DNA of 64,000 nucleotides. Source: Nipponacmea schrenckii (Eukaryota; Mollusca; Gastropoda; Lottiidae). Below, piece by piece: positions 43,691-55,040 of this stretch. Positions within the stretch are counted from its first letter, which is position 1, and every line of letters starts with the position of its first letter. The position numbers and the translations under genes were made by a program. Location of the stretch: the NCBI GenBank assembly GCA_030562195.1, contig CM060202.1, positions 13,950,001 to 14,014,000 of the forward strand, given 5' to 3'. A model generated the notes under the pieces. The model was not told where the DNA came from, did not search any database, and was given only the letters and a program-made list of their open reading frames with translations.

Positions 43691-45865
43691 TTTTTATACG
43701 CCCACATGAAATGGGGGGCGTATATTGTCGTCACCCACATCCGTCCGTCCCGTCCGTCCGTCCGTCCGTCCGTCCGTCCATCCACAATTGCTTGTAAACA
43801 CTCTACACGGTGTAATTCTTGACGGATTTAGATGAAACTTAATATGAGTGTTTATGATCACGCAAGGATGAACCCTATTGAAAATCAGCGAAATCGGAAA
43901 AAAATTAGTATGAGTTTGTGCCCTTGTTCTTGAATGGCTCGTAAACACTCTACAAAGTGCAATTCTTGACCGATTTTGATGAAACTTGGTGTGAGAGTAT
44001 GTTATAACTCAAGGATAAACCCTATCGAAAATCAGCGAAATCGAAAAACATTTAGTATGAGTTATTGCCCTTGTTCTTGAAAACGCGTTCAATTTTAGCT
44101 TGTAAACACTCTTGAGAGAACAATTTTTAATGGATTTTAATGAAACTTGGCCTGAGTATTTGTTATCACCCAAGGATGAAGCCTATTGAAAACCAGTCAA
44201 ATCGAAAAAAAATTAATATCAGTTATTGCCCTTGTTTTTGAAAACGCGTTCAATTTTTAGCTTGTAAACACTCTACAAAGCACAGTTATTGACCGATTTT
44301 GACGAAACTTGCTGAAATTGTTTAATATCACCCAAGAATGAACCCTTTTGAAAATAGCACATATCGAAATATATTTAATAGGAATTATTGCCCTTGTTCT
44401 ATAAAATGTGTTGGATTTTTGCCTTGTAAACACTCTACAAGTCACAATTCTTGAGCGATTTTGACATAACTTTGCATGAGTATTTCTAATCACTTAAGGA
44501 TGAACCCTATTGAAATTCAGTTAAATCGAAAAATATTTAGTATCAGTTATTGCCCTTGTGTTTGAAAACGCGTTCAATTTTAGCTTTTAAGCACTCTAGA
44601 AAGAACAATTCTTAATGGATTTTGATAAAACTTGGCTTGAGTATTTGTTTTTACCCAAGGATGAACCTTATTAAAAATCAAATAAATCGAAATATATTTA
44701 GTGTCAGTTATTGCCCTTGTGTTTGAAAACGGGTTTAACTTTTTGGCTAATAAACACTCTAGAAGGTACAATTATGACCAATGTTGACAAAACTCACTGA
44801 AATTGTTGGATATTGCAAGGGATGAGCCTAATTGAAAATTAAAAATATCAAAATATATCTAATATGAATTATTGCCCTTGTTCTTTTAAACGTGTTCGAT
44901 TTTTGTCTCGTAAACACTCTACATGGCACAATTCTTGATGGATTTCGATGAAACTTGGTGTGAGAGTGTGTTATAACTCAAGGATGAACCCTATTGAAAA
45001 TCAGCAAAATCGAAAAAATTTTAGTATGAGTTACTGCCCTTGTTCTTGAAAACGCATTCAATTTTAGCTTGTAAACACTCTAGAAAGAACTATTCTTAAT
45101 GGATTTTGATTAACTTTGGCTTGAGTATTTGTTTTTACCCATGGATGAACCCTATTATAAATCAAATAAATAGAAATATATTTAGTGTCAGTTATAGCCC
45201 TTGTTCTTGAAAACGCGTTCAATTTGAGCTTGTAAACACTCTAGAAAGAACAATTTTTAATGGATTTTGATGTAACTTGGCTGGAGTATTTGTTGTCTCC
45301 CAAGGATGAACCCTATTGAAAATCGAAAAATATTTAGTACAAGTTATTGACCTTGTTTTTGAAAACGCGTTCAATTTAACTCGTAAACACTCTAGAAAGA
45401 ACAATTTTGAATGGATTTTGATGAAACTTGGCTTTAGTATTTGTTTTCTCACAAGGATAAACCCTATTGAAAATCAGATAAATCGGAAAATATTTAGTGT
45501 CAGTTATTGCGCCTGTTTTCAAAAACGCTTTCAACTTTTGGCTTGTGAACACTCTAAACATTCCTTTTTGACAAACTCGCTGAAATTGTTTAATATCAAC
45601 CAAGGATGAGCCTTATTAAGAATTAAAAATATCAAAATATTATTAAGGGTGAACCCTATTGCAAATCATAAAAATACCGAAAAATATTTAATGAGTTGTT
45701 ATTAGGTACAATTCTTGACAGTTTTTAATGAAACTAGAGACCCTAGAAAAAAATAGGTTGGTAGGTTGAATAATTCATTCCACTTATTGTAACCTTACTG
45801 AAAAGTTTTTATTTGAAATAAATGCTGCCAGTGGGCGTATATTACCTTGCCTGGCAAGCTATCTT
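43691..45865 (+). mobile_element. ~160-bp-repeat element, 'CTTGCC-tail' subfamily, complete, about 12 units
   Basis: The head TTTTTATACGCCCACATGAA forms a hairpin with GGGGCGTATATTG, followed by a (CGTC)n microsatellite (43,741-43,780). Then come twelve units of about 160 bp, each opening with 'TTGTAAACACTCTA' and carrying 'AAGGATGAACCCTATTGAAA' and 'TTATTGCCCTTGTTCTTGAA'. The tail is GCTGCCAGTGGGCGTATATT, then the palindrome CTTGCCTGGCAAG and CTATCTT. ATACGCCCAC at the head and GTGGGCGTAT at the tail are inverted copies. No protein is encoded; frames listed across it on both strands are repeat shadows. The architecture fits the pearl/CvE or HINE elements of molluscs. Confidence 0.85.
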
Positions 45866-45910
45866 GTTAAAAACACTATTTCCATCTGTCAAGAGATGTA
45901 TAACATACAG

Positions 45911-46012
45911 GGTCCATGGTACCTTAGAAAAGATGCCGTTTTCTTATCAACCCCTCCAGCCAGAATCACTGACGGGGGAAGCCAAGTTGAAAGATCTGAA
46001 GGCATAATCTAG
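45911..46012 (+). other. GC-richer exon-like island, possible terminal exon or TE remnant
   Basis: After 'ATAACATACAG' a frame reads GPWYLRKDAVFLSTPPARIT... for 33 codons to a TAG at 46,010-46,012. A second frame (VHGTLEKMPFSYQPLQPESL...) is also open to a TAA at 46,005-46,007, and the minus strand is open as well. The island is less AT-rich than its flanks, but there is no partner exon nearby and the pyrimidine tract is weak. It begins just beyond the end of the large repeat element. Confidence 0.2.
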
Positions 46013-49000
46013 ACCACCAAGAGAGTGATGCTCATTTATATGGATTGTATGTGGTACAGTCAAGGGTGAAAAGAACATAAAAAGATTTTTACTATTTTGC
46101 TGTCTGGATTCAGATGATTTTAAAAGTACCCGTATCATATGAAGGCTTGTAACAATTTGATAAAGTGCTATCAGACATTATGTGCATGTCATTTTCCTCT
46201 TAAAAATTAAGATTAGGTACATCCTGACCTAGTGAAATAACTTATGAATTGAAAATGATAGACAAGGAATCTATTTCTAAAGTTTCAATTTCAGAAAACA
46301 ATATTAACCCCTGACCTTTTCTATTTAAATAAAGGAGTTGTGACCCTATACAGTATTATATGTTATATTGACTGTATATAAAAAAGCCTATTATTGAACT
46401 GACAATCCTTTTGATTAACTTCAATTGAAAATGATTAGAGTCAACAAAAGGTAATATAATTGTTAGTGATATGTAAGGTTAATATTAACAATCTAGAAAT
46501 GTTTGTTATTTAATATATCTATTGAACTACTATTGAAAGTCAGTGTAACAAGGGTATATTCAAGGTTGCTAGGTAGACATTAAAGGGATCATCTACAATA
46601 ATTCAAGGCCCCGGTGTGATACAGGTTGTGCAATTTAAAGATCTCTTGACAGTTAGAAATATAAAAAGAGTAAGATTATGATGCAGTCCGTGTAAGGTCT
46701 TTTATTAAATACCCCCTTGTGTTTGCTAATTTCATTAAGCCAATCAGGTGACCTTAAACTGAGGAAATATTCCAATTGAACTTAGTCAAATTTAAAAATC
46801 TTACTGAAAAGTTTTTCTATGCCACACTACAATGTACAGATATATACTTTTTAACATAACAGTTTTCTAAAAATACCAACAAAACGGATTTTTAATACAA
46901 TAATATCAAACTTACAATACAATTCGCAGATGAACAGCAAGTTTTCAGTTTGGATCTGGTAAATTAAGTTTTAAAAGGTATTTTTCAGCAAGCTACAATA
47001 TTTCTCTTTTTGACTATAGCTCATCTCAACAACAAAAATGTCAGATACAAAATCAGAACAGTTAGGTTTGATCAGAAAATAGGAGACAAAAGTTAATAAT
47101 ATTCTACCTTATGAACTCATGTCAAAGACTTGATACAAAGATAATGACATCCTTTTGGTCCAAATCTTTGTAGAAACTTTTCAAATAAAAAAAAGTAATA
47201 TTTGTATGGATTTGTTTAAATATATTATCACAGTGTTTGCCCCTTTAAGAAGCAGATCCATGAAATGAAAGGTAATGATTGAGAAGTAAACCCCACACTG
47301 TGAATTGAATACTATCACATATTCTGATAAATGTACCTTATCTATATTCATTTGACATTTCTATTGTTAAGACTTACAATACCACTACACAGTCTGCATC
47401 AAGAAGGTGAAAATCACCAGGGAATGGCTGAACAATTGTTTTGACAGTTGTACATTGGAATAAATATATCTGAAACTGATATCAAACTTGATTCAGAGTC
47501 TGTACTATGTTTATTTGGACATGTTACCATAGCAACGTGTCAAGATTTCCACACAACATTGTGAATGGGTCTAACTTTGTTTAAAGTTTATTCAGAAGTT
47601 TTGACAAGTCTTTGATTAATTATTTCATTCAATGATTGGTTGATTTAATTAGTTAAACCAGTGTTAAAGTTAGTCTTTGAAGTAGACTCCAGTCAAATTG
47701 GATACTTAACTTTTAGGTAAGCATAATTATTTCTTTTAACAATTTCAACCTTTTTGTGCCCTTAATATTTAATTATTTAAAAGAAATTTTCTAGTTGTTG
47801 TTTGTACATCAGTGAAATTTATAACTTCTTTGTGAACTATTCTGATTCTTCATTGGTTCCTATAAACTCAGAATAAAATTCAACTAAACATTGAAAGTTA
47901 AAGTAACCTGTGTAAGCTATAGTGAAGTCAAAATCTGGTTAAGTTTTCTCTTCAAATTACAGGAATCCTTAAATTAATTTGTAAATTGGAATTGCACAAA
48001 TAGAAGTTTTAAGATTAATGGTACATCTACTTGAAACTTTTTTAAATCCCTTTCAGACTATTATTACTGTTTTGAAGCTGATTCAAATTACTTTATAATT
48101 GGAAATAATTTTAGTGCCAAAAACAGTAGATTGATATAATATATGTATACTACTAAGTAGATATGTCAGATAAAACCATAAATCAAATTGGTGTACTTAT
48201 TTAGATTTCAATTTGCATGCAATAGATATATGAACCAGCTTCAAAATAACAGAAATTACAGCTCTCTGCACAGAATTATCAGTTTTGTAAACTTTATAAA
48301 AAACATGTTTATATTTCTTATTTCATTCATTTCAATAGAGGGAGTAATACTTAATTTATGAACATAAATCCCTTGTTACTCTTTTGAAGATAGCTTGCGA
48401 GGAAAAGTAACATACAAAATCGCAGTTGTCAGAATTAAGAACTAAATCTTTAGGCAATTAAACCTTAAATAATAAATTCAGACATGAAAAATTTCTCAAG
48501 ACATTTCTATTATCAAATCTGGATAAACACTGCAGTTTTTATTTTTATGGATCAAATTTGAAAAATTTTTGGGTCATGGGCATGCATGGTCATACTAATG
48601 AAAAAAAAAACGCCAAAATATTGTCAAATTCCAACTTGAGTGGAATATGATCAATACAATGATGTAGGTGTACCAAGACCCTACCAAATACAAACTTAAT
48701 CAAGAACCAAAGTTTCATTAAGATAAGATAAAAACTGTGTACTCTCCAAATCTTGGCTCTGTCATGGGTAATAACTCTAATAAAACTGTTCCAATTGTTA
48801 CCAAATTCGAAATTTTCCAAGGTCTCATCAATAAATCATCACAATTAATCAAAGGGCAACATAAAACCAGATTTGACAGTATTTGGTATTTGTTTTAAGG
48901 GGGAATCATCTGGTACATTTCAATTTTCTTTCATGCGATTTTTGAGATCATGGTGCACAACATTTTCACTTTTAAATCGATTTATGAGTGAAATAGTTTT

Positions 49001-49031
49001 TTTTCATTATTAAATTTATATCATTTTTCAG
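46013..49031. other. Intergenic or intronic stretch, with a degraded repeat relic near its end
   Basis: AT-rich, with no exon recognised. Around 48,590-48,840 sequence such as 'AAGTTTCATTAAGATAAGAT' and 'GGGTAATAACTCTAATAAAA' is a decayed version of the ~160-bp repeat unit; the 76-codon minus-strand frame there is a shadow. If the gene at 49,032 has an upstream exon, it should lie in this stretch. Confidence 0.4.
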
Positions 49032-49673
49032 TATAGAATGAGAAGAAGACGATTTCCACCAGAACCTACAGAATTTGACAAGAAATTTCTAGAATTAGAC
49101 ATTTTGAAGAAAGAAGTTAGCCAACATCTAGGACGATTAAACAATATGCGTGTTCGTTACACAGACTGGTTTGAGAGAAGAAAACAGACGTTCATGGATT
49201 CCATTAAAATCATACAAGTATATAGTCCCATAAAAATGCCCAAAATAACTTCAATGGGTAATTTGATGACTATCATACACCTAGCTGAAAGGATACCAAA
49301 AAGAAAACTGTCCAAAGAATGGATTTCACCCACAATTCAGGAGTTTCTTATATTTTGGACAGAAATTTGTGAGTTGAAGACAATTGGAGATGAGATATAT
49401 AATAAAGTGTGTGTATATTGTGCTAGTATAACAAGATTAAGAGATCCATATTTAAAAACTAAAGTTGACAATTTACACACACAATTAACAGTAAGTTGTT
49501 GTGAAGAGTTTTATTTTATGGATGTACATGATGAAAGACACAATCTAGGTTTTTACAGTATTTCCTCTCAAGATTTTCAATTTCAGGGTTTGATGGGATT
49601 TATTCCATATTTACTAAGACTGTCAACACAAATATGCTACTGGTCAACCAAGTTATACCTTGAAAAGGAATAA
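49032..49673 (+). CDS. Unrecognised 211-residue protein (single or terminal exon)
   Basis: The longest uninterrupted ATG frame outside the recognised genes: ATG at 49,038-49,040 to TAA at 49,671-49,673. Directly upstream is a good acceptor ('TATCATTTTTCAG', ending at 49,031), and the two codons after it (TAT AGA) are in frame. So this may be the last exon of a longer protein, or the ATG may follow a 5' UTR intron. The product is basic at the N terminus (MRRRRFPPEPTEFDKK), has probable helices around LDILKKEVSQHLGRLNNM, several Trp (DWFERR, KEWIS, FWTEI, CYWSTK) and Cys pairs (CVYC, SCCEEF). It has no signal peptide or clear membrane segment. I recognise no family. AATAAA overlaps the stop codon and another lies near 50,054. 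Confidence 0.68.
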   Translation, partial: YRMRRRRFPPEPTEFDKKFLELDILKKEVSQHLGRLNNMRVRYTDWFERRKQTFMDSIKIIQVYSPIKMPKITSMGNLMTIIHLAERIPKRKLSKEWISPTIQEFLIFWTEICELKTIGDEIYNKVCVYCASITRLRDPYLKTKVDNLHTQLTVSCCEEFYFMDVHDERHNLGFYSISSQDFQFQGLMGFIPYLLRLSTQICYWSTKLYLEKE

Positions 49674-50402
49674 AATATAATTTCAATGTTAAATGAAAAG
49701 CTTGCAGCACATTATGAACATTCAACTAATAAGTTGAATATTTCATTTTGAAAAGGCAGATAAACTTCTGTTCTGATAAAGCACACCTACTTTCAAAATG
49801 TTGTAATTCAAAATGATAACACTGTATTATAAATTTGTAACTCAAAACAATTCAATTTCAAACTTTTTATTTACCACCTCTGATTTTAACAAAAATATTC
49901 CCATTTAGGTCCTAAGATGAGCATGAATTTTTTGACACCAATCACTCCCCAAAATACTTCCCTGAGGCCGTGGGAATAACTAGGCAAATAAGGTATTCAT
50001 AGCTAAATATTCTCCATTCCAAATTGGCCCTGAAAGCCCTCAAGGAAAATCTAAATAAAATCACTCAGTACTGTTAGTTGAATAATGTCTTTGCATTGAT
50101 AAAAATAATTTTTTGTAAGTTTACATTGAAAAGAAACACATTTCTCTTCCATTATCAAAACAGTTCAAAATTTTCCTCTTTTAAAACAAATTTGAAGACA
50201 TAATGTGTGTTCACAGGTTTAGTTTTATCAATATAGGCATTCTAAAACTAACAGTACTCTTTTGAGGCTGCTATTTTATTTTCTAATAAAAATAACGAAA
50301 ATAAATTTCCAAAATATAGTTGTTGATAACTTTGTCTGCGAAAGTAAAAGAAAGTAGCGTGTCATTAAATATTTACATTAAAATAGATGTTAATAATTTA
50401 CC
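49674..50402. other. 3' flank of the 211-residue gene; nothing else identified
   Basis: AT-rich. A candidate AATAAA near 50,054 could serve as the poly(A) signal. No gene or repeat recognised. Confidence 0.4.
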
Positions 50403-52342
50403 AAGATAGCTTGCCAGGCAAGGTAACATACGCCCACTGGCAGCATTGAATTTGAAAAATAAATTGAGCAATGACTCACAAATATTCACTAAATGGATAT
50501 TGAAGTCAAGGCAAAAACTCAAAAACTGTTCATGGAAAATCGTCAAATTAAAACTTGACCACCATCTTATCTATTTCAATACTCATACCAAGTTTCATCA
50601 AATGTATTAAAAAATTGTAGCTTATTTTGCACCCACAAATATTTTTGACGCAATTTTACTAAGTCAAGGGCAATAACCAAAAAACCATTTGTTAAAAAAA
50701 GTCAGAAATTCAAACTTGACTAATGTCTTATCAATTCTGATGCTTACACCAAGTTCCATCAAAATCCTTTGAAAATTAAAGCTTCTTATTGCAACCACAA
50801 TAGAATTTTAACGCAATTTTACTAAGTCAAGGGCAATTCATTGAAAAACTGTCAAATTCAAACTTGACTGAGGCCTAATCAATTCGAATGCTCACACCAT
50901 GTTTCATCAACATCCTCTGAAAATTGGAGGATTTATTGCATCGAAACTAAAATTTTGACAAGATTTTTCTAAGTCAAGGGCAATAACTCAAAAACCGCTC
51001 ATGTGATTATTTCTATTTTCGAACTTGACCAAGATATCATCAATATATTCATGTATTACTGTATTGGGATGAGATCCCTAGACCGATGCATTCTCTGTTA
51101 TAGAAGGGTAGTTCCAACTCAAGTTAATCATCAAAATTCTTTATTATAGTATAATCTTCAAAATGGATAAAAAACTTGGTAAAACCTTAAATAAACAAAA
51201 ATAAGGTTTTGCTGAATACATGAAACATAAAATATAGAGCAAAATTTATCTAACAGTTTTTACCAAAATTGTTACTACATGTGCCTGAACTGACTATAAG
51301 GCTAATGCAATGAAACTGGACAACAAAGAACCGCCAAAATAAAGACAAAGGAAATTAAGACTACTTTGTCATGAAAGGAATAAAAACTTATGACTTAAGA
51401 CTTAAACTATATACATGAGCTTAACAATAAAAGGGCTAATTATATATGAAATAGACAATGATGCTAATGCACTGAAGAGGGGAAAATATAGGAAAACTGC
51501 AAACACTGCCCAATTCAAGACAAAGGAAATACAATATTATTTTGCCATAAAAGGAATAAAACCTTGAAATGAAGGTTATGAATGTTACTGATAAAAAAGT
51601 GACAAATTCTACAATAGTTTTAGTACAAAAATACAAAAACTTACTTTTCCTTTTGAATGCGGTCTTGACTGAGTAAATTTTGTAAAAAGGACCTATTTGA
51701 ACAATGGCATTGGTGGAACTGACTTTTAGATGGCATCATTCCTTCTAAACTAGGTCAAGAATGCTTATTCCTGATTGGTGGAACATATAGACAAAGAAAA
51801 CATGGTTGTGCCCCTTGTATTTAAAGATACTACTTAACGTACATAATATGAAGATGTAAATAAACATTGTTTAGAAAAATACTTAATCTGGTGAATACTA
51901 ATAATACTAACTAACTGTTCATTACAATACTATAACAAAACATTCTCACTGTTAAATTAGGGCTCAATACAAAATTGTAAAACATTATAGAAATATTGAA
52001 TATTTGGAATAATACATGTATGTTATTCCAATACAATTACAAGTTTCATTAAGATCGGATAAAAACTGTAGCGTCTATTGTGGATACAACCCAAATTTGA
52101 CGCCTTTTTCACTAAGTGAAGGGCAATAACTCAAAAACCGTTCATGCGATAATTTCCATTTTCGAACTTGACCGAGATATCCTTAATATATACATGTATA
52201 CCAAGTTTCATTAAGATCGGATAAAAACTGTAGCCTCTATCGTGGATACAACAAATGTGGACGGACGGAGGGACGGACGGAGGGACGGACGGACGGAGGC
52301 AACGGCAATATACGTCCACATTTCCATGTGGGCGTATAAAAA
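50403..52342 (-). mobile_element. ~160-bp-repeat element, 'CTTGCC-tail' subfamily, split by a nested insertion
   Basis: On the minus strand: head TATACGCCCACATGGAAATG with its reverse arm (52,306-52,342), then a (GTCC)n stretch, repeat units at 52,041-52,250 and, after the nested insert (51,060-52,035), 50,446-51,054. The tail is GCTGCCAGTGGGCGTATGTT + ACCTTGCCTGGCAAGCTATCTT at 50,403-50,445. Units carry 'CAAGGGCAATAACTCAAAAA' and 'GAACTTGACC'. The last units and tail are nearly identical to those at 62,460-62,893 in opposite orientation. No protein coding. Confidence 0.85.
51060..52035. mobile_element. Probable solo LTR (976 bp) nested in a repeat element
   Basis: The insert starts TGTATTGG and ends CCAATACA, a perfect 8-bp inverted end with the TG...CA boundaries of LTRs. 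It is flanked by a 5-bp direct duplication, ATTAC (51,055-51,059 and 52,036-52,040). Removing the insert and one ATTAC restores the repeat unit (…CATGT-ATTAC-AAGTTTCATT, compare CATGTATACCAAGTTTCATT in sibling units). The interior has a diverged internal duplication of about 180 bp, with 'AAAGACAAAGGAAAT' and 'GAAAGGAATAAAA' repeated, and no coding frame. A hAT or other DNA element is less likely given the 5-bp duplication. Confidence 0.72.
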
Positions 52343-52626
52343 TTAATTCAGGTAAAGAATTGAAGATGACAGAAAAAAAAAACCCTTCTGTGTTTTTTTT
52401 ACATGACTTTCACCTCTTAGTCATTTCCTATCTGATTAATCACATATAAAGAGCACTGATCTCATTTTCACACCCACAAAATGAAGTGATATTTTAATAC
52501 ATTTTAAAAAGACGTATTGGATTTGATGGTCTACATATATATATATAAATATCTCTGACCACAGGAACACAGATATAGTACAGAATGTAACAGGTCCTCT
52601 TATTCACTGTGTAACGAACAAATACT
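52343..52626 (-). other. ALG11 3' UTR and flank
   Basis: About 280 bases between the ALG11 stop and the repeat-element head. ATTAAA on the minus strand at 52,493-52,498 is a candidate poly(A) signal, giving a 3' UTR of about 130-150 bases. Confidence 0.4.
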
Positions 52627-54503
52627 TTAACCAAAAACCTTTAACAGAGAATCCACATTGTCCAAAAGGTTTTCTTCAAATTTAGCATCAGAAAATCTTT
52701 TCACTGATTCTCTTGCGTTTTTAATTATATTCAATTTTTGTTTGTCACTGAGTTGAAATATTTCTGCCATTTTGGCTGAATATGTTTCTTCACTGTTTGC
52801 TAAGTATCCTGTAGGTAGACTGTTATATTCTGTTACAATATCTAATTTAGGACCACCTGAATTGTGTGCTAGTATAATTGTACCTGCTGCCATGCATTCT
52901 ACCACACCTACAAAGAAAAGACAATAAAATATCTTTTGGCTATCCAGAAAAATATTACGATCAAAATAAGTTGTGTATTTTCTAATACAGTAAGATCAAA
53001 TCAAATCAAGTTTATTTTTTCATACATGCACTATCCATATCAAGTAGACTTGTGTCTTATACTGGAGGACGAAACTATTTAGGCCTAAATAAACTTACCT
53101 ATTCCAAAATGTTCATTCCACATAGTGTGTAAACCAACAGTAGAAATAGACAATAATCGTTTTAATTCTGTAAAACTGACATTGAGATGAAATTCAACAT
53201 TTTCTTTTATTCCTAGTTCATCAGATAAAGTCTTCAATTCTTCAACTCTGTTGGAATCACCTTCATTACGACAACTACCCACCAGCAACAATCTATATTT
53301 AGACTTCTCATGTTCAGAAAGTGATAATAAAAAGCTACTAAAAGACTTAATTTGTAATGGATGATCTTTTTCTGGTCTGAACTGAGCCACAGAGATGATG
53401 TTCAAAGTCTCTGAGTTATTTTTCTCATCTTCAGGAATTGTCACAAATTCACTAACGTCACATGGAGGATAGACAATATTTGTCTTGAAGTTAGCTTTCC
53501 ATAATGAGTTAATATGATTCAACGTCCAAGTTGAATTAACCATAATCACATCTGCACGTTTTCCCGCCACTCCATATAAGTAAGCAAATAATTTATAATA
53601 CAACAACTTAGCTTGACTTAGTACCACACTTTTAGAAATGAAGGAAGCGTTGTTGTAAGATTCTCGCCTCTCAGTGACTTTTTCCAACATGTCCGTACTG
53701 ATGGTGGGATAATGAACGTAACAACCCACACGACATTCTCCAAAATATTTAAACAGGGGGAGAGTAAAGGCATAACCCATGCTGTCGATAAAAACATCAG
53801 GGACAAATGAGAAGAGGGCCTCTCCACCCAACACTAGAGAACCCAAACTTTGTCCTAATAAAGTGAAGAATGGATATTTACTGGCCTCTACCCATCCTCT
53901 CTTTTTCAGAAAAACAAAATGGATGCCAGCTGGTAGTCTAATGTTAAATCTTTGACTAGCTTTATTAATAATCTCCTCTGGTGTAGCATCTATATCTCCT
54001 GTGTAAACAATACATCTTATATTATTATGTCTGAAATATAGAAAGGTAATCATTAATATTAAATCAACATCTCTATGAACTCAACCTCCTCTTGAAATAC
54101 ATTTTACCAGCTTCAAAATAGTTTTTCAATACAGTATTTAAAACATCACATCAATTTTCATATCAAACTAATCCTAAAAGTTCATTAAAAAAATATGTAT
54201 TTGAGGGAATCTAATTAAATATGTGTCTCATCAATTTTGGGATTAAATAGGCTTTATGGTAAATACCTACTTAGTCATAAGGGTTTTAATAGCTGTCCAT
54301 AAAACTCTTTCACCACCACCTCCAGCATTACAATAAGGATGAAAAAATCCTACTGTCACAAGTTGTCTCCCTTCTTTATCACACAGTGGTAAACCAGGCA
54401 GACGTTGATTCTTCACTTGAACAGCAGATCGTTTTAACAGATAGAACAGCAAAATAAACATCAGAGCAAACAATGCACCAAACATGACCAATAAGTATGC
54501 CAT
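52627..54503 (-). CDS. ALG11: GDP-Man:Man3GlcNAc2-PP-dolichol alpha-1,2-mannosyltransferase, 481 aa, three exons
   Basis: Adds the fourth and fifth mannoses to the dolichol-linked N-glycan precursor on the cytosolic face of the ER. Coding exons: 54271-54503, 53099-54030 and 52627-52907, with GT-AG junctions and matching phase (AA|A Lys78, G|GT Gly389). They sum to 1,446 bases, 481 residues plus stop (human 492). Residues 1-23 ([20 protein letters not shown]...) form the N-terminal membrane anchor. Family motifs: [78 protein letters not shown] and the GT4 signature with EX7E glutamates E384 and E392 (EHFGIGVVE), then [20 protein letters not shown]. The start is the first ATG (54,501-54,503) ahead of the hydrophobic segment; the open frame extends 15 codons upstream without another ATG. 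It lies between two inverted repeat elements. Confidence 0.97.
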
Positions 54504-54569
54504 ATTTATTAACAAACTGAAATAAATTAAGAAAAATAGAATTGTCAAGAAAGAACTTGTACTTTTATT

Positions 54570-54805
54570 TCTAGCAGTTAGAGCGTTTTTTTTTCTTTAT
54601 GTGACCTTGGATACATTGAAAATCTGGGATGTGAGTTCTAATCTTGACCAGAGTGTGAAAGTTCGATGACTTTGATTAAGCCATCCTCAGTCATAATTCC
54701 AGTCCACCCAGCTGTAAATGGGTACAGATAATCCCAGAAAAATCAATGACAAGAGGACTGTGGACTTATGAACCTGAGTTGTTATCCTAGTAAAAATACT
54801 CTATT
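54570..54805 (+). mobile_element. tRNA-derived SINE
   Basis: The 5' part resembles a decayed tRNA promoter: an A-box-like 'AGCAGTTAGAGCGTTT' and a B-box-like 'GTGAGTTCTAATCTTGACC'. It is followed by a conserved body with 'AAGCCATCCTCAGTCATAAT', 'CCAGTCCACCCAGCTGTAAA', 'TGGGTACA' and 'GACAAGAGGACTGTG'. The 'CCACCCAGCTGTAAATGGGTA' type core is typical of SINEs in marine invertebrates. It lies upstream of ALG11 in opposite orientation. No clean target-site duplication was resolved. Confidence 0.65.
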
Positions 54806-55040
54806 CACAGAATACAGTGTAAAAAAAAGTTTCTTCTGATTAACTAAGGTTCCATATAGAATTCAAGGATGGAAATAGAATGACACAGTACCCATTCTTT
54901 TACATAGCAACATTTCCTTTATTATGAGGTATTACCACTTGAACAATAATTGAAATATTTTAGAGAGGTACCAACATAACATGTATTATCAATACACATT
55001 TACATGTATTATAAATAAGTAATGGTATCACATTACATAT
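54806..55040. other. Intergenic, nothing identified
   Basis: AT-rich spacer between the SINE and the next repeat. Confidence 0.4.

Noticed and set aside
43694..45609. Series of 60-97-codon frames on both strands with similar sequences
   Set aside because: They are frames through the ~160-bp repeat units, with recurring peptides such as FNRVHPW; not a protein family.
53618..53827. 69-codon minus-strand frame overlapping ALG11
   Set aside because: Out-of-frame shadow inside ALG11 exon 2.
54570..54660. tRNA-like sequence
   Set aside because: A- and B-box words are degraded and no cloverleaf closes; it is the head of a SINE, not a tRNA gene.
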